In this document: piece by piece, positions 1 through 9,013 of the stretch
Numbering within the stretch: position 1 is the stretch's first letter
Layout of the letters: each line of letters starts with the position of its first letter
NCBI GenBank assembly: GCA_049611965.1
Contig: JBMZBC010000007.1
Location: forward strand, 1 to 64,000
Direction of reading: 5' to 3'
Source: UBA10364 sp049611965
GTDB taxonomy: Bacteria; Bacteroidota; Bacteroidia; Flavobacteriales; Schleiferiaceae
DNA: 64,000 nucleotides
Program-made: the position numbers and the translations under genes
The notes under the pieces: generated by a model
What the model was told of the DNA's origin: nothing
The model's input: the letters and a program-made list of their open reading frames with translations, nothing else
Database searches by the model: none

Positions 1-1016
1 TCCTAGGTATTCAATATGTAGCACAAGCAGGCTGGTCCGCTGGTCTTCTTAGACTTATGGAGGCGCAATCATTTGCAATTGTAGCACCGTTAATTGTAAT
101 CGCCCTAATCACTTTCCTCGGGTTTGGACACGTACACCACATGTTCCACTGGATGGTTGAGGGAATCAATGTTCCAGGCCACGAAAACTACGATGCCATC
201 ATTGCTGGAAAGCGCGGATTTTTGAACCCAGTGTTCTTTACCATTCGTATTCTTATCTACATCGGTGGTTGGATTTGGGCTGCGAAGGTTCTTCGTAAGA
301 ACTCTTTGCTTTCTGATACCGGCGACGGTGTTGCAATGTGGAAAAAGAACCGCGGTGTTGCGGCTGCATTCACAGTATTCTATGCAGTAACATCTTCGAC
401 AAGTGCATGGGATTTAGTGATGTCTATTGATACTCACTGGTTCTCTACGCTATTTGGATGGTACACCTTTGCAGGTATGTTTGTAAGCTCTTTTGCTGCA
501 TTGATTCTATTGACACTTTACTTAAAAGGTCAAGGTCATTTGGAGTGGGTGAACGAAAACCACTTGCACGATTTGGGTAAGTTCATGTTTGCATTCTCTG
601 TATTCTGGACGTACCTCTGGTTCTCACAGTTTGTACTTATTTGGTACGCGAACATTCCAGAAGAGGTAACCTATTACATGCAACGTTTCGAGCAGTACAA
701 AGTACCGTTCTTCACTATGTTGGTATTGAACTTCATTCTTCCTGTTTTGGCTGTTTTAAGTCGTCCAGCGAAGCGTGTTCCAGGTACTGTAGTTATGGCG
801 GCTGTGTTCGTCCTAGTAGGTCACTACATGGACCACTACGTCATGATTATGCCGGGTACGGTTGGTGATCACTATGGCTTTGGTTTGGTAGAATTGGGTC
901 CAATTCTATTCTTCGCCGGATTGTACATCTACGTAGTTCTGTCATCAGTAGCTAAGGCGCCATTGTTGCACAAGAACCACCCAATGCTAACGGAGTCTAA
1001 AAACTTCCATCAATAA
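1..1016 (+). CDS. actF: Alternative complex III subunit ActF (quinol:cytochrome c oxidoreductase), 5' truncated
   Basis: The frame is open at the left window edge (codons start at base 3), so the N-terminus lies outside; 337 residues and the TAA stop are visible. The protein is polytopic, with about seven to eight hydrophobic segments and His-rich loops (GHVHHMFHW early; GHYMDHYVMIMPG late). This matches the ActF subunit, an NrfD/PsrC-like membrane protein of Alternative Complex III, which oxidises menaquinol and passes electrons to cytochrome c or directly to an attached oxidase. Context is strong: coxB starts 20 bp downstream and coxA follows, the gene order expected for the ACIII-caa3 operon of Bacteroidota. 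ActF and its paralogue ActC are similar in fold; the position next to coxB favours ActF. The internal ATG at 57 is probably not the true start. Confidence 0.85.
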   Translation, partial: LGIQYVAQAGWSAGLLRLMEAQSFAIVAPLIVIALITFLGFGHVHHMFHWMVEGINVPGHENYDAIIAGKRGFLNPVFFTIRILIYIGGWIWAAKVLRKNSLLSDTGDGVAMWKKNRGVAAAFTVFYAVTSSTSAWDLVMSIDTHWFSTLFGWYTFAGMFVSSFAALILLTLYLKGQGHLEWVNENHLHDLGKFMFAFSVFWTYLWFSQFVLIWYANIPEEVTYYMQRFEQYKVPFFTMLVLNFILPVLAVLSRPAKRVPGTVVMAAVFVLVGHYMDHYVMIMPGTVGDHYGFGLVELGPILFFAGLYIYVVLSSVAKAPLLHKNHPMLTESKNFHQ

Positions 1017-1035
1017 TTAGAAAAGACACTAAATA

Positions 1036-2061
1036 ATGAGTGCAGTTTCAATCATAGTATTAGTTGTTTTAGTCGTCCTCACCTTGGTACAGGTGATGCG
1101 AATCTCTGAGATTTCTTCTGAAATTCAGAAGGGAAAAGACAACGATGTAAGTCCAAAGGACAATGACACCCAAGGGCGTCTAATGTTATTGGTAGGTTTC
1201 GGTTTTATCATCAGCGTTGTAGTGATGTACATCGCTTGGGGAAGACACAGCCTTCCAGAACCATCTTCAGCACATGGTGCGGAGATCGATAGCCTATGGA
1301 ACCTAAGTATGTTGATCATCAACATTGTTTTCTTTATTGTACAGCCTATCCTTTTCTACTTCGCGTACAAATACAGAGGTAAGAAAGGAACGAAAGCTAC
1401 CTACTACGAGCACAACAACCGTCTTGAGTTATTCTGGACCATGGTTCCTGCGCTTGCATTGGCCGTATTGATCATCTGGGGTCTCAACGTATGGAGCACC
1501 TTGATGATGCCTGAGAATGAAGAAGAGCCTATCCTTGTTGAAGTATATGCTCAGCAGTTCAACTGGACTGTTCGTTACAGTGGTGGCGACAACGAGTTGG
1601 GTTATGCAACTGTACATGAAATTGCAGGTGCGAACATTGTGGGTGTTGATACTCAAGATCCAGCTTCTGCAGATGATATTATCGCCAAAGAATTACACCT
1701 ACCAGTGGGCAAGCCTATCCAGTTTGCTTTCCGCTCGCAGGATGTCATTCACTCTGCTTACTTCCCGCACTTCCGTGCACAAATGAACTGTGTTCCTGGA
1801 TCGGTAACAAACTTCCAGTTTACACCGACCATTACAACGGCAGAAATTCGTCAGAACAAAGACGTAAAAGCGCACGTTGAGGAAGTAAACGAGATTAGAA
1901 AAGCCAAAGGCGAAGACGTTTGGGATTTCAATTATGTACTCCTTTGTAACAAGATTTGTGGTGCTGCACACTACAACATGCAAATGGATATCGTCGTTGA
2001 AACTCAAGATGAATTCGACGCTTGGTTAAAAGAACAAAAAACCGTCGCTGAGACACTGTAA
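1036..2061 (+). CDS. coxB: Cytochrome c oxidase subunit II
   Basis: A 341-residue membrane-anchored subunit that takes electrons from cytochrome c or ACIII through the binuclear CuA centre. The N-terminus has an extra hydrophobic segment (about 3-21) and then three more (about 50-70, 90-115, 130-155), more than the two of classical CoxB. The C-terminal cupredoxin domain holds the CuA ligands: H239 (DVIHS), then C304, C308, H312 and M315 in CNKICGAAHYNM. The usual CxExC glutamate is replaced, so the loop reads C-N-K-I-C; I believe this is a Bacteroidota trait rather than a defect, because all side-chain ligands are kept. No C-terminal heme c motif (CxxCH) is present. It lies between actF and coxA in one operon, 23 bp before coxA. 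Confidence 0.95.
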   Translation: MSAVSIIVLVVLVVLTLVQVMRISEISSEIQKGKDNDVSPKDNDTQGRLMLLVGFGFIISVVVMYIAWGRHSLPEPSSAHGAEIDSLWNLSMLIINIVFFIVQPILFYFAYKYRGKKGTKATYYEHNNRLELFWTMVPALALAVLIIWGLNVWSTLMMPENEEEPILVEVYAQQFNWTVRYSGGDNELGYATVHEIAGANIVGVDTQDPASADDIIAKELHLPVGKPIQFAFRSQDVIHSAYFPHFRAQMNCVPGSVTNFQFTPTITTAEIRQNKDVKAHVEEVNEIRKAKGEDVWDFNYVLLCNKICGAAHYNMQMDIVVETQDEFDAWLKEQKTVAETL

Positions 2062-2084
2062 ATAGAAGTAATAAACATTTAGCT

Positions 2085-3887
2085 ATGTCAACTACAACGA
2101 CAACAGAAAAAAACAATCACTTCCAAGATCACTTGATGGAGCACCACCACGAGGAGAACTTCTTCACGAAGTACCTCTTTACGATGGACCATAAGATGAT
2201 TGGTAAGCAGTTTTTGATTACCGGTATGATTATGGGTATCATCGGTGTGATGATGTCAATGCTTTTCCGTTTGGAGATTGCATACCCTGAGCAAAGTTTC
2301 CCAATCCTTGAGTTCTTCTTGGGTAAATGGGCACCTGACGGTGTGATGGATCCAAACATCTATTTGGCTCTTGTAACTATTCACGGTACCATTATGGTAT
2401 TCTTCGTATTGACTGCGGGTCTATCAGGTACTTTCTCGAACCTACTTATTCCATTGCAGATTGGTGCACGTGATATGGCCTCTGGCTTTATGAATGCACT
2501 TTCATACTGGTTCTTCTTTACCAGTTCTGTAATAATGGTAGTGTCATTGTTCGTTGAATCAGGACCTGCAGCTGCGGGTTGGACAGTATACCCACCTCTT
2601 TCTGCACTTCCGCAAGCAATGCCGGGTTCAGGCGCGGGTATGACGCTTTGGTTGATCTCAATGACATTGTTCATTGTATCATCACTATTGGGTTCATTGA
2701 ACTACATCGTAACTGTATTGAACATGCGTACGAAAGGTATGAGCATGACGCGTCTTCCATTGACGATCTGGGCATTCTTTGTAACAGCAGTTCTAGGGGT
2801 ACTTTCATTCCCTGTTCTTCTTAGTGCAGCATTGCTTTTGATGTTTGACCGTATGTTGGGTACTTCATTCTACCTCAGTGATATCTTCATGGGTGGTGAG
2901 GTATTGAGTTACAGCGGAGGTTCTCCAGTATTGTACCAACACTTGTTCTGGTTCTTGGGACACCCTGAGGTATACATTATCCTTTTACCTGCTTTGGGTA
3001 TTTCATCAGAGGTTATTGCCACTAACTCACGTAAGCCAATCTTTGGTTACCGCGCGATGGTCGGTTCAATCTTGGCGATTGCTTTCTTGAGCTTTATCGT
3101 ATGGGGTCACCACATGTTCGTAACAGGTATGAACCCGTTCCTTGGATCTGTATTTACCTTCACAACCCTATTGATTGCGATTCCATCAGCAGTTAAAGCC
3201 TTTAACTACATCACTACACTGTGGAAAGGGAACATCCAGTTTACGCCAGCAATGCTTTTCTCTATTGCATTGGTTAGTACGTTCGTTACTGGTGGTTTGA
3301 CAGGTGTTATTCTTGGTGATAGTGCTTTGGATATCAACGTTCACGATACTTACTTCGTTGTTGCTCACTTCCACATTGTAATGGGTCTTAGTGCGATCTA
3401 CGGTATGTTCGCAGGGGTATACCACTGGTTCCCGAAGATGTACGGCCGTATGATGAATAAATCAATGGGTTATGCGCACTTCTGGTTGACCTTCATTACT
3501 GCTTATGGTGTGTTCTTCCCAATGCACTTCTTGGGTATGGCGGGTTTACCACGTCGTTACTACAGCAACACAGCATTCCCAATGTTCGATAATTTGGCGG
3601 ACATCAACGTATTGATTACCTACTTTGCCATCATCGGAGGTGCTGCGCAGCTGATTTTCATCTTTAACTTCTTCTACAGCATTTGGAGAGGTCCTAAGGC
3701 GAAGCAAAATCCTTGGAGAGGTAACTCTCTAGAGTGGACAACTCCTGTAGAGCACATCCACGGTAACTGGCCAGGTGATGTACCTGTAGTATACCGTTGG
3801 GCATACGACTACTCTAAGCCTGGTGCTGAGGAAGATTTCGTTCCTCAAAACGTGCCATTGGCAGAAGGAGAGGAGAGCGGTCACTAG
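2085..3887 (+). CDS. coxA: Cytochrome c oxidase subunit I
   Basis: The 600-residue catalytic subunit of the heme-copper oxidase, which reduces O2 to water and pumps protons. Visible ligands: H100 (HGTIM, low-spin heme), H293 and cross-linked Y297 (HPEVY, CuB), H342-H343 (GHHMF, CuB), and H428/H430 (VAHFHIV, high-spin and low-spin heme). E295 in HPEVY and K371 in the helix VIII segment are the D- and K-channel residues of A1-type oxidases; the DM-x-N stretch after helix III is also kept. Twelve or more membrane segments are expected. The C-terminal 60 or so residues are a soluble tail. It is the last gene of the ACIII-oxidase operon; subunits III and IV are encoded 20 kb away at 24222-26074. 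Confidence 0.97.
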   Translation: MSTTTTTEKNNHFQDHLMEHHHEENFFTKYLFTMDHKMIGKQFLITGMIMGIIGVMMSMLFRLEIAYPEQSFPILEFFLGKWAPDGVMDPNIYLALVTIHGTIMVFFVLTAGLSGTFSNLLIPLQIGARDMASGFMNALSYWFFFTSSVIMVVSLFVESGPAAAGWTVYPPLSALPQAMPGSGAGMTLWLISMTLFIVSSLLGSLNYIVTVLNMRTKGMSMTRLPLTIWAFFVTAVLGVLSFPVLLSAALLLMFDRMLGTSFYLSDIFMGGEVLSYSGGSPVLYQHLFWFLGHPEVYIILLPALGISSEVIATNSRKPIFGYRAMVGSILAIAFLSFIVWGHHMFVTGMNPFLGSVFTFTTLLIAIPSAVKAFNYITTLWKGNIQFTPAMLFSIALVSTFVTGGLTGVILGDSALDINVHDTYFVVAHFHIVMGLSAIYGMFAGVYHWFPKMYGRMMNKSMGYAHFWLTFITAYGVFFPMHFLGMAGLPRRYYSNTAFPMFDNLADINVLITYFAIIGGAAQLIFIFNFFYSIWRGPKAKQNPWRGNSLEWTTPVEHIHGNWPGDVPVVYRWAYDYSKPGAEEDFVPQNVPLAEGEESGH

Positions 3888-3913
3888 GAACCCGTCTCAC
3901 TTTAAAATATTAG

Positions 3914-3944
3914 ATCCCCTTACCTCCCGGTAAGGGGATTTTTT
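3914..3944 (+). terminator. Rho-independent terminator after coxA
   Basis: An 11-bp stem (3914-3924 paired with 3929-3939) with a four-base loop is followed by a T run to 3944. It closes the actF-coxB-coxA operon and separates it from ruvB. Confidence 0.92.
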
Positions 3945-3962
3945 GTGGTAATTTGTAACACG

Positions 3963-4991
3963 ATGAACGAGCACTTAGACCCTACAGGAGGAAACTTCAC
4001 GAATACGGAACGTGAGATCGAAAAGAAGTTAAGGCCATTGAGCTTTGACGACTTTACCGGTCAAGCAGCGGTATTGGAGAACCTAAAAATCTTTGTTGAG
4101 GCTGCCAAGATGCGCGACGAAGCTATGGATCATGTCTTGTTGCACGGTCCGCCGGGATTGGGTAAGACTACCCTAAGTCATATCCTTGCTAACGAGCTCG
4201 GTGTAGGAATTAAGGTGACTTCAGGCCCTGTATTGGACAAGCCCTCTGATCTTGCGGGTCTACTCACCAATCTTGAGCCGAATGATGTGCTGTTTATAGA
4301 TGAGATTCATCGACTATCCCCAGTGATAGAGGAGTACCTGTACAGTGCGATGGAGGACTTCAAGATTGATATCATGATTGACTCTGGTCCTAGCGCGAGA
4401 AGTGTACAAATCAGTTTGAACCCATTTACCCTTATCGGAGCAACTACTCGTTCAGGACTTTTAACAGCTCCACTGCGTGCACGTTTTGGTATTAATTCAA
4501 GGTTGGAATATTACGATGTCGAACTGTTGAGTACCATCGTTGAGCGAAGCGCCGAAATTCTGGATGTTCCTGCCGAATATGAAGCTTGTATTCGTGTGGC
4601 TTCTCGATCTAGAGGAACACCGCGTATAGCTAATGCGCTTCTAAGAAGGGTGCGGGATTTTGCCATGGTCAAAGGGAACGGAACCATTGATGTGGAAATA
4701 GCCGAATTCGGCTTGAATGCCTTGAACGTGGACAGCAAGGGACTGGATGAGATGGACAACAAAATCCTATCCGTATTGGTCGACAATTTTGCTGGAGGAC
4801 CCGTTGGGCTCAATACCTTGAGCACGGCCATAGGGGAGCAGGCAGAGACGATTGAAGAGGTATACGAACCGTACTTAATTAAGGAAGGCTTCTTACTCAG
4901 AACGCCTCGCGGTAGAATGGTTACGGAAAGAGCCTACAGTCATCTGGGGTTGAATCGTCCACAGAAGGGCAATACAGGATCCCTATTCTGA
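3963..4991 (+). CDS. ruvB: Holliday junction branch migration ATPase RuvB
   Basis: A 342-residue AAA+ motor that drives Holliday junction migration as hexameric rings on a RuvA-bound junction. Seen: Walker A GPPGLGKTT at about residue 60, Walker B DEIHRL, sensor 1 GATTRSG, and a C-terminal winged-helix domain ending in a conserved RTPRGR stretch. The start is the ATG at 3963, which gives the usual family length; the in-frame GTG at 3945 sits on the T run of the preceding terminator and is unlikely. The stop overlaps the queG start by one base (TGATG), so the two genes are probably co-transcribed. Its partner ruvA is 7 kb away, next to sprA, so the two are not in one operon here. Confidence 0.97.
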   Translation: MNEHLDPTGGNFTNTEREIEKKLRPLSFDDFTGQAAVLENLKIFVEAAKMRDEAMDHVLLHGPPGLGKTTLSHILANELGVGIKVTSGPVLDKPSDLAGLLTNLEPNDVLFIDEIHRLSPVIEEYLYSAMEDFKIDIMIDSGPSARSVQISLNPFTLIGATTRSGLLTAPLRARFGINSRLEYYDVELLSTIVERSAEILDVPAEYEACIRVASRSRGTPRIANALLRRVRDFAMVKGNGTIDVEIAEFGLNALNVDSKGLDEMDNKILSVLVDNFAGGPVGLNTLSTAIGEQAETIEEVYEPYLIKEGFLLRTPRGRMVTERAYSHLGLNRPQKGNTGSLF

Positions 4992-5914
4992 TGACGCGGA
5001 CTGAGGCATCTCAGATTGTAAAACGCCTTGCTAAGGAACAGGGCTTTGACGCCTGTGGTATTTCTGCTGCAGGATTTTTAGAGGAAGAGGCGACGGGTTT
5101 GGAGAACTGGCTTAAGGCCGGATACCACGGTACGATGAGTTGGATGGAGAATCACTTTGATGCTCGTTTGGATCCACGAAAGCTTGTTCCGGGTTCTAAA
5201 TCTGTCATTAGTGTAACGCTGAACTATTTCCCTGAAGAAATACAAGAGGAGGGTACACCCAAGATTTCTAAATATGCGTACGGCCGCGATTATCACAAGG
5301 TCGTTCGTAGTAAGCTCAAACGTATGTTACAAGGCATACAGGCTGAGATAGGTGAGGTAGAAGGAAGAGGATTTGTGGATAGTGCCCCAGTGATGGATCG
5401 GGCATGGGCGCGAAAAAGCGGCTTGGGCTGGATTGGGAAACACAGCCTGTTGCTCAGTAAGGGGGCTGGAAGCTTTTTCTTTATAGGCGCATTGATTGTG
5501 GATCTAGAATTGGAACCAGATGGCCCTACAACAGATCATTGTGGTACGTGCACTGCATGTATCGATGCTTGCCCAACAGAGGCAATTATCGCACCCACAG
5601 TTGTAGATAGCAACAAGTGCATCAGCTACTTGACGATAGAGTACAAAGAGGCCCTACCAACAGAATATCAAGGGAAAATGGAGGATTGGGTATACGGTTG
5701 TGATATCTGCCAGGATGTTTGTCCTTGGAATCGATTCTCTACGCCCCACCAAGAAAAAGATTTTGACCTGCGAACACCCATTAAAGAAAATGATTGGGAA
5801 GCGTGGGAAGAAATCACTCATGAGCTCTGGGATGAGATCATGAAAGGCTCAGCGCTCCGAAGAACGGGCTTCGAAGGGTTCAAGAGAAACCTGAGCTTCG
5901 CGAAGAAGTCTTAG
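4991..5914 (+). CDS. queG: Epoxyqueuosine reductase QueG
   Basis: A 307-residue cobalamin and [4Fe-4S] enzyme that reduces epoxyqueuosine to queuosine at the tRNA wobble position. The N-terminal reductase region contains the DSAP-x-MDRAWA stretch, where the family has its catalytic Asp, followed by GLGWIGKH. Two ferredoxin-type clusters are formed by CGTCTACIDACP (about residues 185-196) and CDICQDVCPW (about 235-245). The length is slightly short because C-terminal HEAT-like repeats are absent, as in many Bacteroidota. The queuosine gene queD lies at 43314. The stop (5912-5914) interlocks with the stop of the convergent gene. Confidence 0.95.
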   Translation: MTRTEASQIVKRLAKEQGFDACGISAAGFLEEEATGLENWLKAGYHGTMSWMENHFDARLDPRKLVPGSKSVISVTLNYFPEEIQEEGTPKISKYAYGRDYHKVVRSKLKRMLQGIQAEIGEVEGRGFVDSAPVMDRAWARKSGLGWIGKHSLLLSKGAGSFFFIGALIVDLELEPDGPTTDHCGTCTACIDACPTEAIIAPTVVDSNKCISYLTIEYKEALPTEYQGKMEDWVYGCDICQDVCPWNRFSTPHQEKDFDLRTPIKENDWEAWEEITHELWDEIMKGSALRRTGFEGFKRNLSFAKKS

Positions 5915-6753
5915 TTGATTGGAGCTTCGATCACCTGCAGAATGCGGTAATTCTCAGGATTGAATACGTAAACCACAACTGCGCTATTGGCTTGTACCCA
6001 TTCCGTGTTCCAGGCAATGCTGTGTGAGGAGGTCAACTCATCTCCGGGAACCATAGGGCTTGTGCCAATCTCTTCTCCCCAAGTTGGAGTTACAAAGTCA
6101 CGAAGAACATTATTGTGGACATATTCAGCATCGCGCGTATCATCGGGCATCAACTGTGGGCTCACAATACCACTCTCTTTTACCATGACTACCACATCGA
6201 GGTCGTGTAAAATACCTACTTGAGGTAGTGCGCTAACTTCAACATTTAGAGTATCGCTGCTCACTGCCGCCTCGACTTGAAGTTCGACGCGTAAGGTGCT
6301 GTCCATGGCTTCAGCGCTTAGGGTAGGCCAGTTGGAGTAGGGCGACCAGTGTGAGTTGCCTGATGACGTCCAATTCTCACGATTCACCATGCCTACGGGC
6401 AGGAAGTTCGTACCAAAGAAATTTTGAATGTCCTTTCCCTCTTGTGTGGTAAAATCTGTAGGGTAATCGGCGTTAGTACCTGTAAAGTTACCTGGACCTG
6501 CGTGTATAGCTAGACCAATGATTCTGTTCGCCCCAAATGCGTCCACCAAAGCTTCAATTTCTTTCGAGGCTTTTGGACAGTTCTTGCAACGGTGCCCGGT
6601 GAAATCCTCAATGAGCACATTTCTAAGCTGGGCGGTGGATGTGGTGTCCTGTGGACCACCGTTTTTAAACGGCTGGTCGATCACATCGCATTGTGTGGTC
6701 ATTAGGCTTAAAAGGAGCGAAGCAAAAAGGAATTGGAACGTCTTTCTCATCAT
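5911..6753 (-). CDS. Omp28-family outer-membrane-associated protein with thioredoxin-like fold
   Basis: A 280-residue exported protein. A signal peptide (about residues 1-21) ends at C22 in MTTQC; the context is a poor lipobox, so lipidation is uncertain. The core begins with LIEDFTGHRCKNC (C56-K-N-C59), the CxxC-bearing thioredoxin-like segment typical of Omp28-related proteins. Such proteins are envelope proteins of Bacteroidota with unproven biochemistry; the CxxC suggests thiol-disulfide or metal chemistry. The start is chosen at the ATG at 6753, which overlaps the stop of the upstream DUF6029-like gene by one base; a second ATG follows immediately at 6750. It is the last gene of a minus-strand envelope cluster and converges on queG with shared stop bases and no terminator. 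Confidence 0.8.
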   Translation of the reverse strand: MMRKTFQFLFASLLLSLMTTQCDVIDQPFKNGGPQDTTSTAQLRNVLIEDFTGHRCKNCPKASKEIEALVDAFGANRIIGLAIHAGPGNFTGTNADYPTDFTTQEGKDIQNFFGTNFLPVGMVNRENWTSSGNSHWSPYSNWPTLSAEAMDSTLRVELQVEAAVSSDTLNVEVSALPQVGILHDLDVVVMVKESGIVSPQLMPDDTRDAEYVHNNVLRDFVTPTWGEEIGTSPMVPGDELTSSHSIAWNTEWVQANSAVVVYVFNPENYRILQVIEAPIN

Positions 6754-8441
6754 TAAAAGCTTGTAGTTAGGGAGAAGCTCACACCGTTTGATGGAGGTAC
6801 GACACGACACACACCACCTACACAGAAGATACCGCGCTGTTGACGCCCGTACGAGAGTTGGAAGCGACTTGTGCCTGCTGTGTAGACCACAGAAGCCAAG
6901 GGATAGTGCAGCCTTTGCGCCTCGTCAGGATTGCCGTAGTTGTAAATATCTTGTACACTGAAGAACCAGTGCGGGGCAATGCTGTACTCCGCCAATGCCA
7001 TAGCCATAGAGCCACGATCGTCCTTAGTGCTTAAGTGCTGAAATTCCGTGCGCAAGTAATGCTTGCGCTTCACCTTGTAGAGGCTTTCTAAGATGAAAAT
7101 ATCCCCGCTCATTAGCTTTTGACCGTCAGGATTTAGTAAGATGCTTTCATCGCCCAAACCGTCTTCCAACACGCTGCGGTTATAGAACAGATTGAGGTAC
7201 ATAGCATTTACTTTGAACTTCTTATTGATCTTCTTGCTAAGGGTCACATTGAAGTCGTGGAAATAGGGAATGTCTCCACGCATCATTGGATCGCTGTAGT
7301 AGCCTTGAAGTGTTCTCAAGGTGTCCATGGAAGGGTCAACAAAATCCTTATCGATGCTTTGTACGACGCTGTAGTTTACACTAAGTAGCGTACCGTATTT
7401 ACCGCCTAAGGCAGTATTGCGTTTGAATTTGTAGTTGGCCTCCAACTGAATGCCCTCCTCTCCGTTAATCTGTGTGGCATATTGATATAGCGCAGGTAAG
7501 GCATAGGTATGTACTTGAGCGGTTGGACTTAGGTAGTTTACAAGCATATCTATAGTAGAACCGTTTCGGTCCGTTCTAAATGACATGTTGTCGATGCGCT
7601 TCACGCCGGCAATAATGCCAAGACCGTTCTTGCTGTAGCTCACATTTGCTAGAATACCGTTCCCGTCTTTATAGATGTAACCGTTATCGGCAGAAGGGTC
7701 ATTAGCCTTGTAGGCATATTCTACTTGCATCGCCCAAGGGCCTTTTGAAACTTGAGTTCTTACTCCACCTGCGGCAACGTTTTCGGGCAACACTAAAAAC
7801 GGGTCATTTGCGCGTTGGTATTTGCTCATGTAGCTGCCGCCGACGGTCCATCGTAGACCGGCTGAATCTAGTTTAGGGAATAGTTCTTTACTTAGGTTGT
7901 ACTCCGCATCAATCCCTCTAAGGAGTCCTGGACTTTTCTCAAAGTAAAAACGCTGACGCCCCATCACTGCCTTCAAGCTTAAGCCACTTACTGGATTTAC
8001 CTTAATGCGCACGCCATCCATGGCGTTATCATAACCTAGGCCACGCTCTTCGTAGGAACGGAAGACCATACCTGTTCCGAACTGCTCGTAGAAATTACCA
8101 ACAGTAATATCCAATCCGTCTTGTTTGAATTGTAAGTAGCGGTAGGTGATGCCTTCGCCACGGTACCCTTCCGGAAAACCGAGCATTACATTTTGATAGT
8201 TTTCATAACGTAGGCCCGAAGAAAAATTACCGTCGGTGTACACGAAATTCGCATAGCCTTGTCCTAAAAAGCGTTCGTCAGGATAAAACTCACCGGTTGG
8301 ATCAATGCTTTCGTCGCGGAGGTACAACTGACCGTCCAGTTGAAAATTACCGTGCAGTTGGCCACCAAAAGTATTTTGCTCTTGCGCAAAGGATGTGGTA
8401 GAACTGCAAATAGCCCAAGCAAATAAAAGGAGTTTTTTCAT
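6753..8441 (-). CDS. DUF6029-like outer-membrane beta-barrel protein
   Basis: A 562-residue protein with a signal peptide (MKKLLLFAWAICSS, cleaved near AQEQ) and the alternating hydrophobic/polar pattern of an outer-membrane barrel, ending in Phe (SLTTSF). The N-terminal region with GQLHGNFQLDGQ and FYEQFGTG resembles Bacteroidota proteins filed as DUF6029; I recall no assigned function. It begins 3 bp after the thioredoxin gene stop and overlaps the Omp28-family gene by one base, so the three are almost certainly one transcript. A porin or an assembly partner for the redox proteins is possible, but that is inference from context only. Confidence 0.7.
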   Translation of the reverse strand: MKKLLLFAWAICSSTTSFAQEQNTFGGQLHGNFQLDGQLYLRDESIDPTGEFYPDERFLGQGYANFVYTDGNFSSGLRYENYQNVMLGFPEGYRGEGITYRYLQFKQDGLDITVGNFYEQFGTGMVFRSYEERGLGYDNAMDGVRIKVNPVSGLSLKAVMGRQRFYFEKSPGLLRGIDAEYNLSKELFPKLDSAGLRWTVGGSYMSKYQRANDPFLVLPENVAAGGVRTQVSKGPWAMQVEYAYKANDPSADNGYIYKDGNGILANVSYSKNGLGIIAGVKRIDNMSFRTDRNGSTIDMLVNYLSPTAQVHTYALPALYQYATQINGEEGIQLEANYKFKRNTALGGKYGTLLSVNYSVVQSIDKDFVDPSMDTLRTLQGYYSDPMMRGDIPYFHDFNVTLSKKINKKFKVNAMYLNLFYNRSVLEDGLGDESILLNPDGQKLMSGDIFILESLYKVKRKHYLRTEFQHLSTKDDRGSMAMALAEYSIAPHWFFSVQDIYNYGNPDEAQRLHYPLASVVYTAGTSRFQLSYGRQQRGIFCVGGVCRVVPPSNGVSFSLTTSF

Positions 8442-8444
8442 GGA

Positions 8445-8945
8445 TTAGTGACTTGGATCGTGACCTGCTGCTACCTCTTCGACAACTTCAGCAAGTTCTT
8501 CTTCGTCTCCGGGTGAATATCCGCTGTGTTTCCACACAACCTCACCTTCTTTATTGAGTACAAGAGTGAAGGGTACATTCACTATACCCAAGTTTCTCTT
8601 TAAATCTTGATTTTCATCCAGCAATACGGTGTATTCCCATCCTTGTCCCTGTACCATAGGTGCAACACGTGCGGAATTGCGAGAATCATCGATGCTTACT
8701 GCGAGCACTTTAGCGCCTACCTCTTCTTCAAGGTCAATGGCGTAATCCATAAATGCTGTCAATTCTTTGATACACGGTTTACACCATGTTGCCCAGAAGC
8801 TAATGACTGTTGGTCCTTCATCACTGATGGCATCTTGGATGTTGATGCTTTGACCGTCGAGGGTCTTAAGAGTAGTACTCGGCAATTCTTGAGCGCCAAG
8901 CTGAAATAGACCAAAAAAGGCGATTGCGGTAAGAAGTTGTTTCAT
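8445..8945 (-). CDS. TlpA/ResA-like thioredoxin domain protein
   Basis: A 166-residue exported thioredoxin. Signal peptide residues 1-18 (ending LGAQ), then an AhpC/TSA-Redoxin fold with the active site W-A-T-W-C55-K-P-C58 and the cis-proline segment VNVPFTLVL. Proteins of this kind act as periplasmic disulfide reductases or specialised thiol oxidoreductases, for example in cytochrome maturation. Here the downstream operon partners are a barrel and a CxxC-bearing Omp28 protein, suggesting a dedicated client in the envelope. The C-terminus is acidic. The gene follows a terminator, so it probably has its own promoter, although I see no clear TAnnTTTG box in the 68-bp gap. Confidence 0.85.
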   Translation of the reverse strand: MKQLLTAIAFFGLFQLGAQELPSTTLKTLDGQSINIQDAISDEGPTVISFWATWCKPCIKELTAFMDYAIDLEEEVGAKVLAVSIDDSRNSARVAPMVQGQGWEYTVLLDENQDLKRNLGIVNVPFTLVLNKEGEVVWKHSGYSPGDEEELAEVVEEVAAGHDPSH

Positions 8946-8962
8946 GTTCTCTAGGGTATATC

Positions 8963-8993
8963 AAAAAAAACGGGGAGCCTTTCGGCCCCCCGT
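8963..8993 (-). terminator. Rho-independent terminator after the T9SS Omp28 gene
   Basis: On the minus strand a GC-rich stem (8971-8979 with 8984-8992, one mismatch) is followed by eight T residues (8963-8970 read on the complement). It lies between the 9014-10894 gene and the TlpA-like gene. Confidence 0.85.
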
Positions 8994-9013
8994 AAAAATA
9001 ACATATTTAATGC

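Noticed and set aside
3945..3962. GTG start for ruvB
   Set aside because: It begins on the T run of the coxA terminator; the ATG at 3963 gives the normal RuvB length.
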